The notes beneath the pieces were generated by a model, which saw only the letters and a program-made list of their open reading frames with translations, made no database searches and was not told the origin of the DNA. 64,000 nt of DNA from Acridotheres tristis (Eukaryota; Chordata; Aves; Passeriformes; Sturnidae), in assembly GCA_037013685.1 (NCBI GenBank), contig CM072884.1, positions 114,129,730 to 114,193,729 on the forward strand. The letters run 5' to 3'. Both the position numbers and the translations under genes were made by a program. This document shows positions 1 through 10,296 of the stretch, in pieces; the stretch's first letter is position 1; each line of letters begins with the position of its first letter.

Positions 1-69
1 AAAGGATTCCGGGCGGCCCCGCTCTCCGCCGGGGGGCGCCCGAGCGCAGCCGCAGCCGTGAGGGGCGGG

Positions 70-160
70 AAGAAGCTGTGAGGGGAGGAGCCATGGCGGG
101 GCTGTGAGGGGATGAGCCATAGCGGGGCTGTGAGGGGAGGAGCCATGAGGGGGCTGTGCA
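70..160. repeat. 27-bp GC-rich tandem repeat, about 3 copies
   Basis: Three successive near-copies of a unit of about 27 bp built around gctgtgaggggaggagccat lie just inside the left edge. The surrounding 160 bases are GC-rich with many CpGs, so this may be the edge of a CpG island or promoter whose rest lies outside the window. No coding frame is supported. Confidence 0.6.
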
Positions 161-234
161 CATTCACCACGATGATATGGGCTGGGAAATTCTGCGTAAA
201 GGCAGCACGGTGTGGGAGAAAAGAGAAAACTCTT

Positions 235-430
235 CCCATTAATTGCTGCCCGAAGTGCACTGGCGGCAGCATGACCTGCACCTGCAAGGAACAGGACGAG
301 GAGAAGGAGGAGGTGTGGGACGGTGCTCTCTTAGGAGAGCAAAGATCCTGGCTATGTCTATGCACTGGCCTCTCTTTCCAGCCTCATCCCTCTCCCTCTA
401 GCTCCTCTACAGGCTCGCAGTTGGCCTTGG
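235..430. repeat. Direct repeat copy 1 (pairs with about 1318-1500)
   Basis: The stretch beginning gctgcccgaagtgcactggc and ending in caggctcgcagttggc is repeated, diverged, at about 1318-1500 in the same orientation. Both copies contain an acidic GAG-rich segment and a pyrimidine-rich tract ending in CAG. The distance between copies is about 1.08 kb, so part of this block arose by tandem duplication. Confidence 0.6.
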
Positions 431-526
431 GCGAGCTGGGAGTTGGGCTTCCTCTTCCCCTTATTCATCTTCTCAATAATTTCCATTGTCCTCATGTACA
501 GAGAGATCCAGGGAGCTACTTCTCCC

Positions 527-946
527 TCAGAGAGCGGCTCTCCTGGGACTGGGCCCTCCAGGACTCTGTGCCCCTTGGATACCCTCAGCCAGGGCGAGGC
601 TCCTCGTCATCCTGACGAGGAACAGCTCCCAGGAACTTGTGCTGTTCCCTAGAATGACCACGATGGCCTCTTGCACTGGGGACAGCTCTGGCTCAGTGTT
701 GCTGTCCCCTGGAGAGAGCTCAATGTCCTCTTGGACTGAGGACAGCTGCTCCTCGCTTGTGATGTCCACTGGGGAGAGCTCATCTTTCACAGGGGACAGC
801 TCCTGCTCACCCTTGCTGTCCCCTCAAAAGAGCTCGATGTGTTCTGTCCTTTGGGACAGGTCCTGGTCATTGCCACTTTCCCCTTGGGACAGCTCGCTGT
901 CGCTGTCCCGTTTCTCTGTCCCTGTGCCCGTGAGGCTGCTCTCCAT
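527..946 (-). pseudogene. Broken copy of acidic tandem-repeat protein (copy A)
   Basis: On the minus strand an ATG at 946 opens MESSLTGTGTEKRDSDSELS and continues through repeated ELSPV-type acidic units down to about 527. A TGA at 824-826 interrupts an otherwise open repeat frame, which resumes with the same repeat pattern. The plus strand shows the periodic gggacagctc word that copy B also shows at 6660-7400 in the same orientation, which links the two. The stop could lie in an intron if the copy is spliced, but decay is simpler. Family not recognised. Confidence 0.45.
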
Positions 947-1317
947 GGCTCCAGCCCCCGCGGGGATGGGTGGCACAGGCAGCAGCTGCCAGCTCGGGGA
1001 CACACGGGCTGTGCCCTCCTGGGCCACCCTTAGAGGGGACAACACTACCCTGGGCACGGGGGTGTGTGGCTGCCGAGGACAGGGGCTGCAGGGCTGCGCC
1101 CCCTTCTCCCCTGCCCTCGCCAGCTCTGTGCCCCGGCTCTGAGTGTCCCTGGGGCTCAGCAGGCACGGCCGTGCTGGCAGCCGTGGCACAGGTGCCAGCG
1201 GTGGCAGCCTGTCCCCACAGAGGGACAGGGCCTGGCTCCGGCTGCCCTGCGGCGTTGCCTGTGGCTGCCCGAGCTGCACTTGTGGGAACCTGAGGGACTG
1301 ATGAAGTTTTGGTCCCA

Positions 1318-1500
1318 CCTTTGGCTGCCCAAGGTGCACTGGCAGCAGCTTGATGGGCATCGGTGAGGAGCAGGAAGAGGAGGAGGCGTGGGATGGAGAT
1401 GGTTCCCTGGGCAGGGCAAAGATCCTCGTCCTCTCCATCCGCTGGCCTCTGCTTCCTGCATCATCCCTCACACTCTGCCTCTTCCGCAGGCTCAGCAGTT
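1318..1500. repeat. Direct repeat copy 2 (pairs with about 235-430)
   Basis: Diverged second copy of the segment at 235-430. It keeps the GAG-rich stretch, the gcaaagatcct word and a pyrimidine tract ending ccgcaggctcagcagttggc. The ccgcag end looks like a splice acceptor on the plus strand, but no open frame follows for long. Confidence 0.55.
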
Positions 1501-1720
1501 GGCACCATCGCCAGGTGCAATAGACGAGCGCCATCGAAACTAGTTCTCTCTCCCAAATCGGCTAAAAAACTCATTTATTTCTCCCAAAGCGACTGAACCC
1601 TGTTTGTGTCATGTCCCTTTGCACACAACCAGCCCCGACATCACTCCCGTGGGTCCTGCTCCCTCAGGAGGAAGGAGGTTCCTGGATCCCTCTGCAGCAG
1701 AGGACAACAGCGATGAGTGA

Positions 1721-1918
1721 GGACAAGGCGAACCCCAACTCCCGGCCCCCAGCCCCTTGCCCAGCTGGCTGGGAGCCCAGGCTCTCAGGGAGCCCCAGGA
1801 GGAGACAGCGCCAGGGTCAGTGCTGGCAGTACGAGAGAGCAAGGAGGAGGACTCGGATGAGGAGAAGAAATGGTGGCAATTCCTGTATGACCTAGAGTCT
1901 TTGCTGAGGAGAAAGTGA
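1721..1918 (+). pseudogene. C-terminal fragment of acidic-family copy on plus strand
   Basis: The plus frame ending at the TGA at 1916-1918 reads an acidic tail (ESKEEDSDEEKKWWQFLYDL, then ESLLRRK and stop). It is followed about 100 bases later by AATAAA. Upstream the DNA matches copy B read on the minus strand at about 7950-8060 (the ccagccccttgcccagctgg word is shared). Relative to B there is a one-base difference in the run before that word, and a TGA at 1718-1720 closes the frame. This makes it a frameshifted relic or a diverged terminal exon. Confidence 0.4.
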
Positions 1919-2017
1919 GAGATCTCTTAGTCTTGCCACTTGTCTCCATTCAGTTTCCTAGAAATTTACCAAAAAAAATAGAAGTGTTCAAATTACAGAA
2001 GAATTGGTGTATTTTCT

Positions 2018-2023
2018 AATAAA
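2018..2023 (+). terminator. Poly(A) signal AATAAA of copy A
   Basis: AATAAA followed by gtttgtaag. The same AATAAAGTTT context occurs on the minus strand at 5148-5143, where copy B ends. The two 3' ends are therefore homologous and face each other. Confidence 0.6.
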
Positions 2024-2651
2024 GTTTGTAAGACCCAAGAAAAGAGTGTCCGTATTCCGTTTGCTGTGTCTCAGAGGTGCTGCTGCATTTTCCCTCTCAG
2101 TGCCACGGAGTCCCCCGTGAGCAGTGACTGCTCAGCCCCAGCGGCAGCGGGAGAGTTCCCGGCTGGGCCGGCAGGGCAGGGCTGTCCCTGCTCTCTGCAG
2201 GCAAACGAAAGGCGCCCGCGGAGCCCGGCTGAGAGAGAGCCGTGCTGGGAAGCCCTTTGCAGCAGGGCTGTGCAGCCGCCACAGCGAAGCCACCACAGCT
2301 CGGGGCCGTTTGCCCTTGTCCTGTCCCTGTTCCCTGGGAGCAGAGCCCGACCCCCCTCACTGCCCCTCCTGGCAGGGTCACTGAAGGATTGTTCCTTTCT
2401 TAGGCCTCTCCTCCTCCCCTCTGCTTTCCAAAACCAAATAACAATCACGGAAGGATGACAAATCCCACAGGAGTGTTTGGGATGGGATGTTCACCCATTT
2501 CTTCTGTCCACGAGGACAACCAAGTGTCTCCCCCTCCCTTGCCCAATGCCCAAGAGCAGAGAGTCCCTAGGGCAGCGTTCCTGTCTGTGGGAGCAGCAGG
2601 AGGGAAGTTTGAGCACTTCTGCAGCCTTGAGAGAGGGGAACACAGGAATTC

Positions 2652-2787
<136 letters not shown>

Positions 2788-3020
2788 AGAACTGCTTTAA
2801 ATGAAACAGATCATTTTGGAGTGTGGGATTCATTTCTGCAAATCAGAAGGCGTTAGGAGCAAGAGTTCTGCAAGTCACAATAATTCCCAAAAATCCATAA
2901 AAGTGACGAGCAGCCACCTGAGGAACAGGGCACCACATTTTAAACCCCACAAAGCAAAGGTTCTCTGGCATCCTGTACCCAACTCCATTCTTACTCAACT
3001 CCCACTCCCCTCTTACTCAG

Positions 3021-3211
3021 GCACTGTAAAAAAGGCCCCAAAAGCAGAAACTGAAGATGTGGGTGGGAGCCCAACTCTTCAGAGCTCTGACATCTCTTCA
3101 GTGCCAGCAGCAGCCCCTGGCACTGAGTGTCACCTGTGGGCACCACCTGCCTTTGCCAAAAGAGCCCCTGGACAAAGAGCTGGAAAAAATGGTCCTTGTA
3201 AGTGGGAGTGA
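3021..3211 (+). CDS. Candidate terminal exon, unidentified protein
   Basis: A pyrimidine tract (cccactcccctcttactcag) ends in an acceptor AG at 3019-3020. A frame stays open from there to TGA at 3209-3211, reading VKKAPKAETEDVGG at the start and AGKNGPCKWE at the end. AATAAA follows at 3255-3260. Acceptor, stop and poly(A) signal at normal spacing suggest a real last exon, but no family is recognised and no upstream exon is seen between the arm and here. It could be a chance alignment of signals. Confidence 0.3.
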
Positions 3212-3254
3212 GCAGTACAGCAGCACTGAAGTGCATGTTCTGCCCTGAACTGCA

Positions 3255-3260
3255 AATAAA
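3255..3260 (+). terminator. Poly(A) signal AATAAA in spacer
   Basis: AATAAA lies 44 bases after the stop of the candidate plus-strand exon at 3021-3211. Confidence 0.35.
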
Positions 3261-3485
3261 TCGGTTTTATTTTAAAATACTGAATAAAATCATGGTGTTT
3301 TAAGGAGAAAAGGCCAAAGTTCTCTCCCAAACAAAGAGCTGTGAACCAAATGAGGCTTAACACTGCATGAAAAATGAGCTGCTGCTGTTTGGTTTTTTAA
3401 ACAAATACCATCTGGAATTGAGAAGCACAACGACAATGGAAGTGACCTGGGTGGGGCTTACCTTGGTTTTCAGGTGCTCACTCAC

Positions 3486-3573
3486 CTACATAGGCTGCTC
3501 CTTCTTGTCTCAAGCTGTCCACGATGTGCTGGAGGATTGCAGCCCTGATTTGTTCTAGAAGAGCTTCTGGAAC
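3486..3573 (-). CDS. Candidate internal exon, unidentified protein
   Basis: On the minus strand a tttggtttcag acceptor precedes 88 bases ending at a GTGAGT donor. The open frame reads VPEALLEQIRAAILQHIVDS then LRQEGAAYV, a predicted amphipathic helix with protein-like composition. The exon starts in phase 0, matching the end phase of the candidate exon at 3986-4111. I do not recognise the protein. DONSON, the usual next gene after CRYZL1, does not obviously match. Confidence 0.4.
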
Positions 3574-3689
3574 CTGAAACCAAATCAAAGCCACTGAGGC
3601 TGGAACCTGCACTGAGCTGTTTGCTGTGTCCCACCCCAACCCCTGCTCTTCCCCTGGGTCTGAAGGATGGAAACCTCAATCCCCTGTCC

Positions 3690-3830
3690 TGAGATGATTT
3701 TTAATTTTTTATCTTTATCTTTTTCTTTTTTCTTTTATTTCTATTTTATTTTTATTTTATTGTTATTTAATTTTTCTTTTATTTACATTTTTTCTTTTCT
3801 TTTTTTTTCTTTTGATTTTTCACATTTTAA
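3690..3830. repeat. T-rich low-complexity tract
   Basis: About 140 bases of mixed TTTA/TTTC/TTTTAT sequence. On the minus strand it would be A-rich, like an old degenerate poly(A) tail. Confidence 0.7.
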
Positions 3831-3985
3831 CCCTTTACAAACGCACCCATTTCCATTTCGCTCAGTTATTGTTGTGTCCCATGGCTCCATATGAATGAGT
3901 GGCGGCAGTTAAAGCTTTATTACAGACCCCCCGAGCCTTTCCAAAGCGCGCGGGCTCCGTTTCCGTGGGGGCAGAGGGGCCGTAC

Positions 3986-4111
3986 CTGGCGCACGGGGCT
4001 CTGCGCTCCCATCCCCGCCGTGGGGGGACCCTGATCCCCCTCCAGCAGCCGCTTGTGGGGCCGGGCCGGGGGCGCGGGGACCGCGGTGACACCGTCGGTG
4101 AAACAGCAGCA
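3986..4111 (-). CDS. Candidate exon, unidentified protein
   Basis: On the minus strand tgtgtcccgcag precedes 126 bases (42 codons, phase 0 at both ends) reading CCCFTDGVTAVPAPPARPHK and ending SPVRQ before a GTACGG donor. If spliced to 3573-3486 the frame continues. If not spliced it runs on to a stop near 3920, followed by AATAAA near 3920-3915, so it could instead be a last exon. The sequence is CpG-rich. Unrecognised. Confidence 0.35.
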
Positions 4112-4137
4112 CTGCGGGACACACACAGGGCGACGGT

Positions 4138-4197
4138 GACAGCGGGGACAGCGGGGACAGCGGGGACAGGGGGGACAGCGGGGACAGCGGGGACAGT
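4138..4197. repeat. 9-bp minisatellite (ggggacagc)n
   Basis: Six to seven tandem copies of ggggacagc with one variant abut the GAAA tract. Confidence 0.85.
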
Positions 4198-4198
4198 G

Positions 4199-4511
<313 letters not shown>

Positions 4512-5142
4512 GAGAGTTCCTGTGTTCCCCTCTCTCAAGGCTGCAGAAGTGCTCAAACTTCCCTCCTGCTGCTCCCACAGACAGGAACGCTGCCCTAGGG
4601 ACTCTCTGCTCTTGGGCATTGGGCAAGGGAGGGGGGAGACACTTGGTTGTCCTCGTGGACAGAAGAAATGCGTGAACATCCCATCCCAAACACTCCTGTG
4701 GGATTTGTCATCCTTCCGTGATTGTTATTTGGTTTTGGAAAGCAGAGGGGAGGAGGAGAGGCCTAAGAAAGGAACAATCCTTCAGTGACCCTGCCAGGAG
4801 GGGCAGTGAGGGGGGTCGGGCTCTGCTCCCAGGGAACAGGGACAGGACAAGGGCAAACGGCCCCGAGCTGTGGTGGCTTCGCTGTGGCGGCTGCACAGCC
4901 CTGCTGCAAAGGGCTTCCCAGCACGGCTCTCTCTCAGCCGGGCTCCGCGGGCGCCTTTCGTTTGCCTGCAGAGAGCAGGGACAGCCCTGCCCTGCCGGCC
5001 CAGCCGGGAACTCTCCCGCTGCCGCTGGGGCTGAGCAGTCACTGCTCACAGGGGACTCCGTGGCACTGAGAGTGAAAATGCAGCAGCACCTCTGACACAC
5101 AGCAAACGGAATACGGACACTCTTTTCTTGTGCTTTATAAAC

Positions 5143-5148
5143 TTTATT
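5143..5148 (-). terminator. Poly(A) signal AATAAA of acidic-family copy B
   Basis: The minus strand reads AATAAAGTTTATAAAGC, homologous to the signal at 2018-2023. It lies about 470 bases downstream of the B stop codon at 5619-5621. Confidence 0.55.
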
Positions 5149-5618
5149 GAAAACATACACTAATTCTTCACTAACTGGAACAGACTTCGGACCTTATGTA
5201 TCTTAACTACAACCTATTGTATCACATACTGTAATGCAAACATACAATACTTAATAAAAAAAATGCTAATTTTACATATTTCTTAAATTTTCTTTTCATT
5301 CTTGTATTCTTAAATTATTCTTCTGGTTGTTATTCTTCGTCTTCTTACTGCTTTTTCTTACTACTCTTCTTCTTTCCTTCTTCTGTGTATTTTTAAATTC
5401 TTATTCCTATTCCTATTCTTATTCCTATTGTTATTCTTATATATATTTCTAAATCCTTATTACTCTTCTTCTTCTTAAATATACTTTTAAATTCTTATAC
5501 TTATTCCTATTCTTCTTCTAAGTGTTCCTAAATTCTTATTACTATTCTTCTATGTATTCTTAAATAAGTCTTTTCCATCTTCTTGGTCTTCTTTGTCTTC
5601 TTCCTGTTCTTCTCTGTC
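5149..5618 (-). other. A/T-rich 3' untranslated region of copy B (inferred)
   Basis: Low-complexity TTATTCTTCTTCTT-like sequence between the copy B stop and its poly(A) signal. It has no coding content. Read on the minus strand it is AAGAAGAATAA-rich and probably transcribed as 3' UTR. Confidence 0.4.
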
Positions 5619-6101
5619 TTACTGTTCTTCATTGTCTTCATCTTCTTTATCTACGATGTTATCTCTGTCTTCTTTGTATTCTTTGTGTTCGTGGTCTCCG
5701 CCTTCCCTTTTCACTGTTCTGCCCGTGGCCTCAGGCAGGGGCAGCCCCCGCAGCGCCCGCAGCGCCCGCAGCGCCCGCCTGAAGCGGGAGCGACGTTTCC
5801 CGGGGACACTCGGCTCCAGGGCCGGTTCCTCAACCCAGGCCTCGCGAGGGACGGGCACTGGGAGCCCATCTGCAGCAAAAGCTTTCCATTTTTGCTCTTT
5901 GTCCTCTGGTGGCAGCTCCAGGACACTCACATCATCCAGTTTGTCGTCCTCTGGGTAGAAGAGCTTGGTCTCGATGCCGTGCTTGGTGGTGTCTTCCCAG
6001 TTCTCCTGCAGGGGCTCCTGGTCGTTGTTGTCTTCCAAGTTGGAGTGTGCTGAGGTTCTGATGCCATCCCCTCCTGTCACGATTTGGCCAACGGGTTCTT
6101 C
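5619..6101 (-). CDS. C-terminal exon of acidic-repeat family protein (copy B)
   Basis: On the minus strand the acceptor ttatcaattatcacag at 6103-6102 precedes an open frame of 160 codons to TAA at 5621-5619. It begins EEPVGQIVTGGDGIRTSAHS. A middle part follows with ETKLFYPEDDKLDDVSVLEL, then a basic RRSRFRRALRALRALRG segment and a charged tail rich in K, E and D. The acidic-then-basic pattern, the splice acceptor and the downstream AATAAA support a real exon. I do not recognise the family. The exon to which it joins is uncertain, because the best donor upstream (near 6678) is in a phase that would create a stop. Confidence 0.55.
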   Translation of the reverse strand, partial: EEPVGQIVTGGDGIRTSAHSNLEDNNDQEPLQENWEDTTKHGIETKLFYPEDDKLDDVSVLELPPEDKEQKWKAFAADGLPVPVPREAWVEEPALEPSVPGKRRSRFRRALRALRALRGLPLPEATGRTVKREGGDHEHKEYKEDRDNIVDKEDEDNEEQ

Positions 6102-6633
6102 CTGTGATAATTGATAAAAGATTGGTGTTAATCACAAAAGCATTGGGGTTTGTATAAACCAGAATACTAAGCTCTGAAGTGAAGCATGGACACTAAATAA
6201 AGGAAATTATATGACTAAATAATTCTGTTTAAAATCACCTTGTTATGTTATATTATGTTGTATTATGGTACATTATATTATGTTATGTTATGTTTTTCAA
6301 ATAAGTTGTATCAGCTCCCAGCTTGCAAAATCGGATTTCCCAAAAAGCCCTTCCTGCCTTTGTCTAATCAATACTGCCTATCCCAAAAACCAGACTCCCA
6401 GAACTTCTCTGGTGGTCATCTACAAGGACCAGATGGCAATCTGTGACTGATTATCACCCAAAGGCTTTGTGAATTTGTGTACAACAAGGATCCACAGTAT
6501 AAGAAGAGGCTGCAAACCAAGGTTGGGTGGAGCATGGAGTGGGCAGTGACCCCTCACGTTCCCCAGCACTGCTTGATCTGTCTATATCACATAAAGCAAT
6601 CTAAATTTTGCTGAATATCGAGACTTTTGTCTC
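6102..6633. other. Intron-like sequence, no gene seen
   Basis: AT-rich sequence with a short ttatgttatattatg stretch at 6240-6295. I see no exon with good splice signals here. It lies between two candidate copy B exons. Confidence 0.5.
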
Positions 6634-6972
6634 TCATTTATAACATTCCCAGCCAGAAACTTCCTCACAACTGATGACATCTCCATCAGCCAGCCCTTGT
6701 TCAATGTACTCTTCCCATTTGGAGGGGACTTGGGAGCTGCTGGCTTCTCCCTGGGACAGATCTTTCTCCGTGCATTCTTCCCTGTCAGAAACTTCCTGGG
6801 ACAGCTCTGGGTCACTCACCAGGGAAGGCTCCAGGTCATCCAAGAATTGTAAAACTTTCATTTCCTCGTTGGAGCCGTCCGTGGTCTGCTGCCCTGCCTG
6901 CCCTGACCCCGCTGCTGCCTCCTCAGCAGCTCCGGATGGGGCAGCAGCTGCCGGCTCGGCCTCCATGGAATT
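6634..6972 (-). CDS. Candidate exon of acidic-repeat family (copy B)
   Basis: The minus-strand acceptor ctctcgttccccacag precedes AATTCCATGG. The ATG at 6966 opens MEAEPAAAAPSGAAEEAAAG and runs through acidic text with LSQ/SKWEE motifs (DPELSQEVSDREE, DLSQGEASSSQVPSKWEEYI) to a TAA at 6634-6636. A possible GTGAGG donor lies near 6678. The same gggacagctc-type repeat words appear in copy A. Possible roles: N-terminal exon, or internal exon if the ATG is not used. Confidence 0.45.
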   Translation of the reverse strand, partial: NSMEAEPAAAAPSGAAEEAAAGSGQAGQQTTDGSNEEMKVLQFLDDLEPSLVSDPELSQEVSDREECTEKDLSQGEASSSQVPSKWEEYIEQGLADGDVISCEEVSGWECYK

Positions 6973-7119
6973 CTGTGGGGAACGAGAGGCACAGGTTGGG
7001 GCACGGGCTGCCTCTGCTGCCACCTCTGTGCCCACACGGCTGCCAGAGCTGGGCCCCACAGGGGGACAAGGCTGGGGCTCCTTGTCACTCCCAAGGGTCT
7101 GTCCCAGATCCTGGAGCTG

Positions 7120-7420
7120 CTGATGGCATTTCTCCCTTGGGACAGCTCCTGGCTGCTCACACGTTCCTCCCATTGGGACAGCTCTCACTCACTCCCATCG
7201 TCCCATCAGGGCCGCTCTTGGGGGCACCTGGTCCTTGGGACAGTTCCTTGTCCCTGCTCTCTGTCACCTGGGACAATTCCAGCTCTGCTGTCTGTCCCAT
7301 GGGGAGATGTGGGAGTGCACATCTTCATCCCACAGTGAGAATTCTTGGTACCTCTCACCTTCCCTCTGGGACAGCTCTTGGACATCGTCCCATTGGGAAT
7401 CCTCTGGGACACTCATATCT
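7120..7420 (-). repeat. Degenerate acidic-repeat DNA of copy B, downstream part
   Basis: Periodic minus-strand words coding SQWDD, ELSQRE and SLWDE recur. The longest clean frame (7264-7521) reads PEDSQWDDVQELSQREGERY in its middle. Frames are interrupted, so this may be intronic spill-over of the array or decayed coding repeats. Confidence 0.45.
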
Positions 7421-7597
7421 CTGCAAGGACACCTCATGGGATCCCTTGTGTTCTTCCCACCCCAGCTCCTGCTACCCTCGCACCTCTGTTTCCCACTGGG
7501 ACCCCCCTTGTGCAGTGACACATTGTTCCCATTTGAGCACCTCTTGCCTTATCTCACCCTTCTCTTCCCATGGGTACAACTCCTGGACTGTGACAGT

Positions 7598-7945
7598 TTA
7601 TTCCCATTCACAGAGCTCTTGGTGTGTCTCCCCCCTGTACTGGGAAACTTCCTGAACTCTCACACGTACCTGGACTTTCAGTTCTTCTCCTGTCTGGTAC
7701 ATCTCTCTCATGATGTCATCTTCCCACTGGAAAATCTCCTCATCATTGTCATCGTCCTGCTGGGAATCCTTCTCAACACTGTCATCCCACTGGGAATCCT
7801 CATCATCAGCATCATCCCACTGGGAATCCTCATTGGTGTCATCCCACTGGGAGTCCTCCAGATCACTGTGATTCTCCAACTGGGACAGCTCTCCGTCCAT
7901 TTTGGCAAGGGGTCCCTCCTCCTCCTCAGTCAGTGTCAGTGACAG
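7598..7945 (-). CDS. SQWDD acidic tandem-repeat exon (copy B)
   Basis: The minus frame carries four consecutive units, DSQWDDTNE, DSQWDDADDE, DSQWDDSVEK and DSQQDDDNDE, then EEIFQWEDDIMREMYQTGEE. On the plus strand the tgggaatcct word recurs at 7761, 7791 and 7821, a 30-bp period, with a variant at about 7849. The unit DSQWDD with acidic linkers suggests a disordered, highly negative protein. The frame opens upstream into a GC-rich segment containing MDGELSQLENHSDLED. Function unknown. Confidence 0.5.
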   Translation of the reverse strand: MSLTLTEEEEGPLAKMDGELSQLENHSDLEDSQWDDTNEDSQWDDADDEDSQWDDSVEKDSQQDDDNDEEIFQWEDDIMREMYQTGEELKVQVRVRVQEVSQYRGETHQELCEWE

Positions 7946-8940
7946 GGCTGAGCTGCCACTGCCCGCACCACTGCCCGCTGGGGGCTGCCAGCCAGCTGGG
8001 CAAGGGGCTGGGGGACCGGGAGTCGGAGTTGCCCTTGCCCTTATCACTGTCACCTGTCGCTCTCAGTGACCAGAGCCGACAGAACCAGGGAGCGGCTTCC
8101 ACCTCTGAGAGTGGCTCTCCTGGAACTGAGCGATCCAGGGCTCTGCGCCCCCTGACACACCCAGGGCCACGGTGGAACTCCCTGATGTCACAAGGGTCTC
8201 CGGCCACCGCCATGGCCCCCAACACCAACGGCCCTGACACGAAGCTCCACCGTTACCAAGGGCCACCCCGGCACCCCAACAAGAGGGGAGCAGACAGGAA
8301 CTGGCACGGAGCAGCCCCCGCACTTTGTGGCCTTGTGGCCCCTGCTGTGCCCAGAGCCCTGAGAGGCTTTGGCCACGCTGCCACACGACAGCCCCAGCCC
8401 CACACTGCAGAGCCCTGCGTTTGCAGGCTGCGCTGCCCAGGGCACGAGCAATTGGCACAGGGACGTGCCAGGGACTTGTGGGCAGCGGCCCCAGTGCCGC
8501 GGGAGGCCGGGGAGCAGGGCTGTCCCTCAGGGCTGTGCCCGGGCACCGGGGCTCGTCCCTGCCTTTAGCAGTGCCAGCCAGGGGCAGCGAGCGCAGCCTG
8601 GGCGCCTTTGCAGGGCACGGGAAGCTGAGCGGGGCAGGGGCACCACGCGAGGCCGGGGCCATGCACGGGCACCTGGCCAAGCTGCACCAGGGGCACCACG
8701 AGAGCCTCGTGCGCTTCCACCAGGCCAGGGGCGGCTGCTGCAGCCGGCTCGGGGCAATGGCCGAGCATGGCAGCCGCTCTCGCAGGTGTCCCCTCTGTGT
8801 CCCTGCGGCGCCACGGGCACAGAGCCCGGGGCCGGGGCTCGGTCCCTGCTGCCCCCAGGGCGCTGCCGAGGGCTCCCCGCCCGCCGGGGCCGGGCCCGGG
8901 CGCTGAGGGAGCGGCGCCGCCATTGCTGCCGCCCTCAGGG
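7946..8940 (-). other. GC-rich upstream region of copy B, possible promoter and 5' exons
   Basis: About 1 kb of GC-rich, CpG-bearing sequence that stays open in several frames on both strands, so ORF length is not evidence here. A minus ATG at 8922 reads MAAPLPQRPGPAPAGGEPSA. A plus frame near 8660-8785 reads MHGHLAKLHQGHHESLVRFH, also protein-like, and ends at a ctcgcag/gtgtcc border. Short GC-box-like ccgcccg words lie near 8975. I cannot decide which strand is coding. Confidence 0.3.
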
Positions 8941-8989
8941 GCTCTGAGGGGAGCGCGGCTCCCGCCAGCCCCGCTCCGCCCGCACGGGC

Positions 8990-10290
8990 AGCACAAACAT
9001 GAAGCACAAAGACACACGGCGCTGAAATGGTGCCCGTGCCCTTCCCAATGCACTCGCACAGCGGCCCCAAGGGCTGCGCTCGGCTGCGGCACCATCACCC
9101 TAGGACGCAGGTATGTGAGATGTGACACTAAACCCACAGGGCTCAGTCTATTTGGGCGAAAGAAACTAGTATTTTAGGCTACTTGGCATAGAAAACCACT
9201 TCTGATTCCATTATTCTTTTGTACACTGCTCTTGAAAGGCAGAACAAATACTAGAAAGGTATAATTCCAGGTACTTGTGGCTCAGAAGGCATAAAGGGGT
9301 AGTTGAGAGCAACATCTCTACTGACAAAAGACAATAAAAGAAAAACTCTGCTGGAAAATCCTTACACAGTTTTGTCACTCGTTTTTCTTGTCTTCTTGAA
9401 CTTTGGAAAGTGTTTGCTGTGCTCTGCTGTATTTTGGAAACCCTGAAGCAGAAGCGAGCAGCATCAGGGCAGCAATGCCCGGCTGCTCCAAGGCTCCAGC
9501 CTCGCTGTGGAGCTCCCGGAGCGCTCGCTCGCTCCACACGGGCACAGAAGCACCGCTCCTTTCCGAGGCTGCACGGAGCACACAGCGAGGAAATCACAGG
9601 TACTGCTCCTGCCATGGCCTTGCTGGGCATCATTTATCCACAGCCTCCTCCAAGGCCGGGCAGTGAGAGGAGACAGATCAAGGGTGCTTCTGGATCATCT
9701 GTTTTCTCTCAGATTTTCTCACTCCTGGCGCTGATTTGAAGTGCCCATACCCATGGTTTGAGTGATCCTCACTGAAAATGAGGAACATGGCTGAAAGCAA
9801 AAAATATGTTTGCTCTCAAATCAGAGCGTGTAGGAAGGCACATGCTTTGAGGAAAGCAAGATGCAGTTCCTTCCCCACTGCTGACTTTCAGATGGGCCAC
9901 AATGGTGGAGCAACAGATCTGGGCTGTGCTGAGGTTAAAGGAGGGGAAATGAAAGTGCACAGAACATGGAGATATCAAAGGTAACAAGCCACACAAAATT
10001 CCTCAAACATCTGACTCACACAATTCCACCAGCTGAGGACTCCTGGATTTACCAGGTTTACTGCCTTAGTGCTGAAATGAAGGGAAAGAGCTGGGGGAAA
10101 CTCCTGCTGTCAGTACCATGTCCTTCCCATCTGGCAGCCTTGCCAATCTCAATAATTATTCAATTGCAAAACAGTTTTAAATGTAGATTAAGATCATTTA
10201 GTGTAGCATTCAGTCTCAAGGCAGTCAAAAGTAAAAGGTAACTGTAAAGGTAGGGGTTGGAGACAGAAAGACTAATAGAAGTATATTTTT
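8990..10290. other. Intergenic sequence, no supported gene
   Basis: Mostly unique, AT-balanced DNA between copy B and the 3' end of CRYZL1. ORFs here are short and without splice or repeat support. The right part probably belongs to the CRYZL1 3' untranslated region. Confidence 0.5.
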
Positions 10291-10296
10291 TCCATC

